DNA of 8,936 bases from Calditrichaceae bacterium. Lineage in GTDB: Bacteria; Calditrichota; Calditrichia; Calditrichales; Calditrichaceae. The position numbers were made by a program, and so were the translations under genes. The first letter of the stretch is position 1. The number at the start of each line of letters is the position of its first letter. The stretch lies in contig JAUXGF010000081.1 of the NCBI GenBank assembly GCA_030622395.1, positions 1-8,936 of the forward strand. The letters run 5' to 3'. The notes below the pieces were generated by a model, which made no database searches, had not been told where the DNA came from, and saw only the letters and a program-made list of their open reading frames with translations. Positions 6,052 through 8,936 of the stretch are shown here, one piece after another.

Positions 6052-7284
6052 ATGAAATTAAAATTACATTGGCAGATTTTTATAGCTTTATTATTAGGAA
6101 TTATATTTGCCTTTTTATCCAGAATGATGGGATTTGATAATTTTGTTATTGAGAAAATTTCCATTTTGGGTGATATTTTCTTACGCGGCCTGCGCATGAT
6201 AATTGTTCCTTTGATTGTCTCATCTATAATATCCGGCGTTACCGGCATTGGCAGCGCGGAAAACTTTGGCAGAATGAGTTTAAAAACATTCGGATATTAC
6301 ATTACTACCAGCCTGCTGGCTATTTTAACCGGTTTGATTTTGGTTAATTTAATTCAACCGGGTATTGGAGCTCAATTAGGACTTGAAAAAATCCCGGAAG
6401 GTATTGAAGCCAATGTTGAAAAATTAGGCGATACACTTTTAAGTATAATCCCTACCAATCCACTTGCGGCAATGGTAAACGGACAAATTTTACCTACTAT
6501 TTTCTTTTCCCTGCTTTTTGGGTTTTTTATTACCCGCACTCCGCAGCCTTATAAAAAACAACTAACGGATCTTTTCCAGGGCGTGTTTGAAGTTATGATG
6601 CGCCTGACTCATTTTATTATATTATTTACGCCTGTCGGCGTTTTCGCCCTGATCGCCAAAATTGTCGCTCAAACAGGCATTGATGTATTCATACCCCTGG
6701 CAAATTATATGTTAACTGTAATCGGGGCGTTATCAATTCATGCTTTTTTAACTTTGCCTTTGCTATTGTATTTTATAGCCGGAATTAATCCTGTCGCTCA
6801 TATAAAAGCCATGTCCGCGGCTTTATTAACAGCCTTTTCAACTTCCTCTTCATCCGCCACACTTCCTTTAACTATTGATTGTGTGGAAAATAACGCCGGC
6901 GCATCTAATAAGGTAAGCAGCTTTGTCTTACCGCTCGGCGCGACGATTAATATGGATGGCACTGCGCTTTATGAATGCGTGGCTGTTGTGTTCATTGCTC
7001 AAGTTGCTGGTTATGAACTGAGTTTAGTGAAGCAGTTTATTGTTGTGTTAACCGCTCTATTAGCCAGCATTGGAGCGGCGGGTATCCCCATGGCTGGTTT
7101 GGTTATGATGACTATTATTCTACAAGCCGTTGGCTTGCCTTTACACTTGGTGGCGCTTATCCTACCTGTAGATCGTATATTAGATATGATGCGCACATCG
7201 GTTAACGTTTGGAGCGATAGCTGCGGTTCGGTCATTATCGCTAAAAGCGAGGGAGAAAAAGGATTAAAAATTTTGATAGAATAA
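6052..7284 (+). CDS. Dicarboxylate/amino acid:cation symporter (DAACS, GltP/DctA-like)
   Basis: The 410-residue inner-membrane protein has the full length of the glutamate transporter family (SLC1/GltPh fold). All signature elements are visible: the hairpin 1 serine-rich motif STSSSSAT (263-270), TM7 NMDGT (300-304), hairpin 2 GAAGIP (341-346) and TM8 'DRILDMMRTSVNVWSD' with D378, R381, T382, N385 and D389. The arginine at 381 matches GltPh R397, which in this family selects acidic substrates, so glutamate, aspartate or C4-dicarboxylates are expected. The coupling ion is Na+ or H+ and cannot be told from sequence alone; NMDGT and the TM8 Asp are compatible with Na+. The start is fixed by stop codons in the frames of nearby upstream ATGs, with GAGAG (6041-6045) as a modest ribosome-binding site. 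It is convergent with ornithine aminotransferase. No strong plus-strand terminator follows. Confidence 0.93.
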   Translation: MKLKLHWQIFIALLLGIIFAFLSRMMGFDNFVIEKISILGDIFLRGLRMIIVPLIVSSIISGVTGIGSAENFGRMSLKTFGYYITTSLLAILTGLILVNLIQPGIGAQLGLEKIPEGIEANVEKLGDTLLSIIPTNPLAAMVNGQILPTIFFSLLFGFFITRTPQPYKKQLTDLFQGVFEVMMRLTHFIILFTPVGVFALIAKIVAQTGIDVFIPLANYMLTVIGALSIHAFLTLPLLLYFIAGINPVAHIKAMSAALLTAFSTSSSSATLPLTIDCVENNAGASNKVSSFVLPLGATINMDGTALYECVAVVFIAQVAGYELSLVKQFIVVLTALLASIGAAGIPMAGLVMMTIILQAVGLPLHLVALILPVDRILDMMRTSVNVWSDSCGSVIIAKSEGEKGLKILIE

Positions 7285-7384
7285 ATATAATCAAACTAAA
7301 ATGGTTTATAACCTTTCGGATTTTTAAGAATTTGATATACTCGTTTATGCAAAATAGGGGATGAGTTTTTCTTATCATACGTTA

Positions 7385-7419
7385 AAAATAAAAATCCCCG
7401 ATCTATTTAAAAATCGGGG
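7385..7419 (-). terminator. Intrinsic terminator of the ornithine aminotransferase gene
   Basis: On the minus strand GCCCCGATTTTTAAATAGAT is followed by CGGGGATTTTTATTTTT. The stem is CCCCGAT (7396-7402) against ATCGGGG (7413-7419) with a 10-nt loop, and a T-rich tail follows in the minus direction (7395 down to 7385). It lies 12 bp after the stop codon at 7431. On the plus strand it lacks a T-run, so it is mainly one-directional. Confidence 0.82.
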
Positions 7420-7430
7420 CAAGAATTAAA

Positions 7431-8636
7431 TTACAATGTTTCCAAAACTTTCTTAATCCGGCTAAATGCCCAATCAATATCTTTCCTTGAAATAATCAAG
7501 GGCGGTGCCAGACGGATAACATGCTCATGGGTCTCTTTACATAAAAGTCCGTCCCCTTGTAGAGCTTCACAAAAACGCCGCGCTCCTCCCGCTTCCGGTT
7601 TTAATTCAATACCGATAAACAATCCTATACCGCGGTATTCCTTTACATGTTTGCTGTTAATCGTATGTAATAATTCCATCATATATGCGCCTAATTCTGC
7701 CGACCGCTGCGGTAGTTTTTCTTCAACAATCACATTTAACGATTCACTGGCGATGGCGCAGGCTAAGGGATTTCCGCCAAAAGTGCTTCCGTGATCGCCC
7801 GGATTAAATACGCCCAACACTTCTTTACTGCTGACCACAGCGGATACAGGGTAAAATCCGCCTGAAAGCGCTTTCCCGATTATGAGCATATCCGGCTTGG
7901 CATTTTCTTCATGTTGATAAGCGAACAATTTTCCGGTACGTCCCAAGCCCGATTGAATTTCATCGGCAATTAAAAGGACGTTATTATCCGTACAAAGCTT
8001 TCTTGCTTTTTGTAAATATCCTTTTGACGGAATGATGATTCCCCCTTCGCCCTGGATTGGTTCAACCATAAAAGCCACGGTGTTTTCATTAACGGCTGCC
8101 TTTAGCGCATCGTAATCGCCGTAAGGAATTATTACAAAGCCGGGCGCAAACGGGCCAAATCCATCGCGGTACTGATCTTCCGTTGCAAACCCAACGATAG
8201 TTGTGGTACGTCCATGAAAATTATTACTGCAAACAATTATTTCGGCTTTGTCCTTGGGTACGCCTTTAATTTTATAACCCCATTTACGGGCGGTTTTAAT
8301 GGCTGTTTCCACCGCTTCAGCGCCGGAGTTCATCGGCAGCATCATATCCATTTCACAAAGTTCGGTTACTTGCTTACAAAAATTTCCCAATTGATCATTG
8401 CGAAAAGCGCGCGAGGTTAAAGTTAATTTTTTTGCCTGTTCCGCCATAGCTTTATAAATGCGCGGGTGGCAATGTCCCTGGTTAACCGCTGAATAGGCGC
8501 TTAGAAAATCCATATATTTTTTACCGTCAACGTCTTCTACCCAAACGCCGTCAGCCTTGGATATAACTACGTCCAATGGAAGGTAATTATGCGCTCCGTA
8601 AGAATCTTCAATATTTATATAATCTTTACTTTGCAT
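7431..8636 (-). CDS. rocD: Ornithine--oxo-acid aminotransferase (ornithine aminotransferase)
   Basis: The 401-residue, PLP-dependent class III aminotransferase transfers the delta-amino group of ornithine to 2-oxoglutarate, giving glutamate-5-semialdehyde and glutamate (arginine/ornithine breakdown or proline synthesis, cytosolic). The length equals Bacillus RocD. OAT-specific signatures distinguish it from acetylornithine or GABA aminotransferases: '[12 protein letters not shown]' with Y18, '[13 protein letters not shown]' with Y48, 'TLTSRAF', 'KWGY' and '[10 protein letters not shown]'. PLP and catalytic residues are seen: SGAEA (104-108), F140 and R143 in NNFHGRT, E197 in PIQGEGG, D225 in ADEIQ, the Schiff-base lysine K255 in GKALSGG, and HGSTFGGNP (282-290). 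The ATG has a strong AGGAAAGGAGC site (8644-8654) 7 bp upstream. It has its own terminator and no co-transcribed partner. It is convergent with an acidic-substrate symporter, which fits glutamate-family metabolism. No key residue is missing. Confidence 0.96.
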   Translation of the reverse strand: MQSKDYINIEDSYGAHNYLPLDVVISKADGVWVEDVDGKKYMDFLSAYSAVNQGHCHPRIYKAMAEQAKKLTLTSRAFRNDQLGNFCKQVTELCEMDMMLPMNSGAEAVETAIKTARKWGYKIKGVPKDKAEIIVCSNNFHGRTTTIVGFATEDQYRDGFGPFAPGFVIIPYGDYDALKAAVNENTVAFMVEPIQGEGGIIIPSKGYLQKARKLCTDNNVLLIADEIQSGLGRTGKLFAYQHEENAKPDMLIIGKALSGGFYPVSAVVSSKEVLGVFNPGDHGSTFGGNPLACAIASESLNVIVEEKLPQRSAELGAYMMELLHTINSKHVKEYRGIGLFIGIELKPEAGGARRFCEALQGDGLLCKETHEHVIRLAPPLIISRKDIDWAFSRIKKVLETL

Positions 8637-8687
8637 TTTATCAGCTCCTTTCCTTTTTGAATTTTAGATTTACCGGTTGAATATCCA

Positions 8688-8716
8688 ATTTAGCAACCAT
8701 ACTATTTATGTGTCAA
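8688..8716 (-). promoter_or_regulatory. Candidate promoter for ornithine aminotransferase
   Basis: On the minus strand a perfect -35 box TTGACA (8711-8716) is followed after 17 bp by CTAAAT (8688-8693), a poor match to TATAAT. The same stretch also reads TTTG-N21-TAAATTGG, close to the TTTG/TAnnTTTG pattern used by Bacteroidota sigma-A. It lies about 50 bp before the start codon, leaving a short leader. Support is positional and motif-based only. Confidence 0.35.
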
Positions 8717-8834
8717 ATATTTTAAATTACATTCAGTATTATTAAGCATGATAATATAACATTACAAAAAATATATATCAATGTATATTTTTAGAAGAAT
8801 GCAATAGACATCACTTATGGGTGGGGAAATTGTG

Positions 8835-8858
8835 GGCTCAGTTGCAAATTTAGGGGGG
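8835..8858 (+). repeat. 24-bp repeat, right copy (possible mobile-element end)
   Basis: Reads GGCTCAGTTGCAAATTT followed by TAGGGGGG and is the exact inverted counterpart of 54-77, about 8.76 kb away. It points rightwards, so any element body would lie beyond the right window edge. A candidate gene start is found 49 bp past its inner end, at 8907. Sequence inside the two repeats diverges immediately, as expected for left and right ends of an insertion sequence that share only their terminal repeat. Similarity to the IS6-family end (12 of 14 bp) is noted but not decisive. Confidence 0.6.
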
Positions 8859-8906
8859 ATTATTTAATTTAACTATATGGGACATTTATAATTAAATTTA
8901 TAAAAA

Positions 8907-8936
8907 ATGAAGATTGAATATAAAAATTTATACACA
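8907..8936 (+). CDS. Start of a gene leaving the window; possibly a Y1-type transposase
   Basis: Only ten codons are present: MKIEYKNLYT. The 'YKNLYT' opening resembles the first strand of IS200/REP-associated tyrosine (Y1) transposases, which often begin like Y-x-x-Y-T/I-H-x-V-F; this is recalled family knowledge and ten residues cannot prove it. The start lies just inside the right 24-bp repeat, which fits a mobile-element gene. No good ribosome-binding site precedes it (TTTATAAAAA). It may also be a chance open frame in AT-rich DNA. Confidence 0.28.
   Translation, partial: MKIEYKNLYT

Noticed and set aside
6009..6248. 79-codon minus-strand frame over the symporter start
   Set aside because: It is antisense to a well-supported transporter, with Lys/Ile-rich shadow composition and no family resemblance.
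8214..8420. 68-codon plus-strand frame inside the aminotransferase gene
   Set aside because: It is antisense to conserved OAT motifs, with no ribosome-binding site.

Overview
The window is AT-rich bacterial DNA with five clear genes, one plausible small gene and one partial reading frame at the right edge. The large secreted protein at 2574-4733 ends in a type IX secretion (T9SS) type A sorting domain of the 'NYPNPFNPETTIEF ... YASGMYIYKV ... KKFILLK' kind. This places the source in the Fibrobacteres-Chlorobi-Bacteroidetes (FCB) group. The NPFNP flavour is most often seen in Calditrichota, KSB1, Ignavibacteria and Marinimicrobia rather than classical Bacteroides, but the phylum is inferred from this one domain. 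Several long gene-poor gaps hold dispersed, partly palindromic repeats, as is common in such genomes.

Layout. 1-295: a 24-bp repeat, AT-rich degenerate repeats and an 18-bp-stem hairpin terminator. 296-1645 (-): a protein built like an NtrC-type sigma-54 activator whose ATPase and sigma-54 contact residues are substituted while its DNA-binding domain is intact. 1646-2573: a 928-bp gap holding a ~174-bp palindromic element and other repeat remnants. 2574-4733 (+): the T9SS cargo protein. 4751-4783: a bidirectional terminator shared with the convergent small gene 4802-5005 (-). 5006-5425: a regulatory gap containing a perfect TGTGA-N6-TCACA operator. 5426-5839 (+): a PilZ (cyclic-di-GMP receptor) protein. 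6052-7284 (+): a sodium or proton dicarboxylate/amino-acid symporter. 7431-8636 (-): ornithine aminotransferase, convergent with the symporter. 8637-8936: upstream region of the aminotransferase, a second and inverted copy of the 24-bp repeat, and the first codons of a gene leaving the window.

How the genes might fit together. The symporter (acidic amino acids or C4-dicarboxylates) and ornithine aminotransferase (which makes glutamate and glutamate semialdehyde) both concern glutamate-family metabolism, but they are convergent and not an operon. The PilZ gene and its possible CRP-type operator suggest second-messenger control. No dedicated multi-gene defence, biosynthetic or secretion cluster is visible. 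The most unusual items are the apparently ATPase-dead sigma-54 activator homologue, the small cationic peptide gene with a Gly-Gly motif, and the perfect 24-bp inverted repeats at the two ends of the window.
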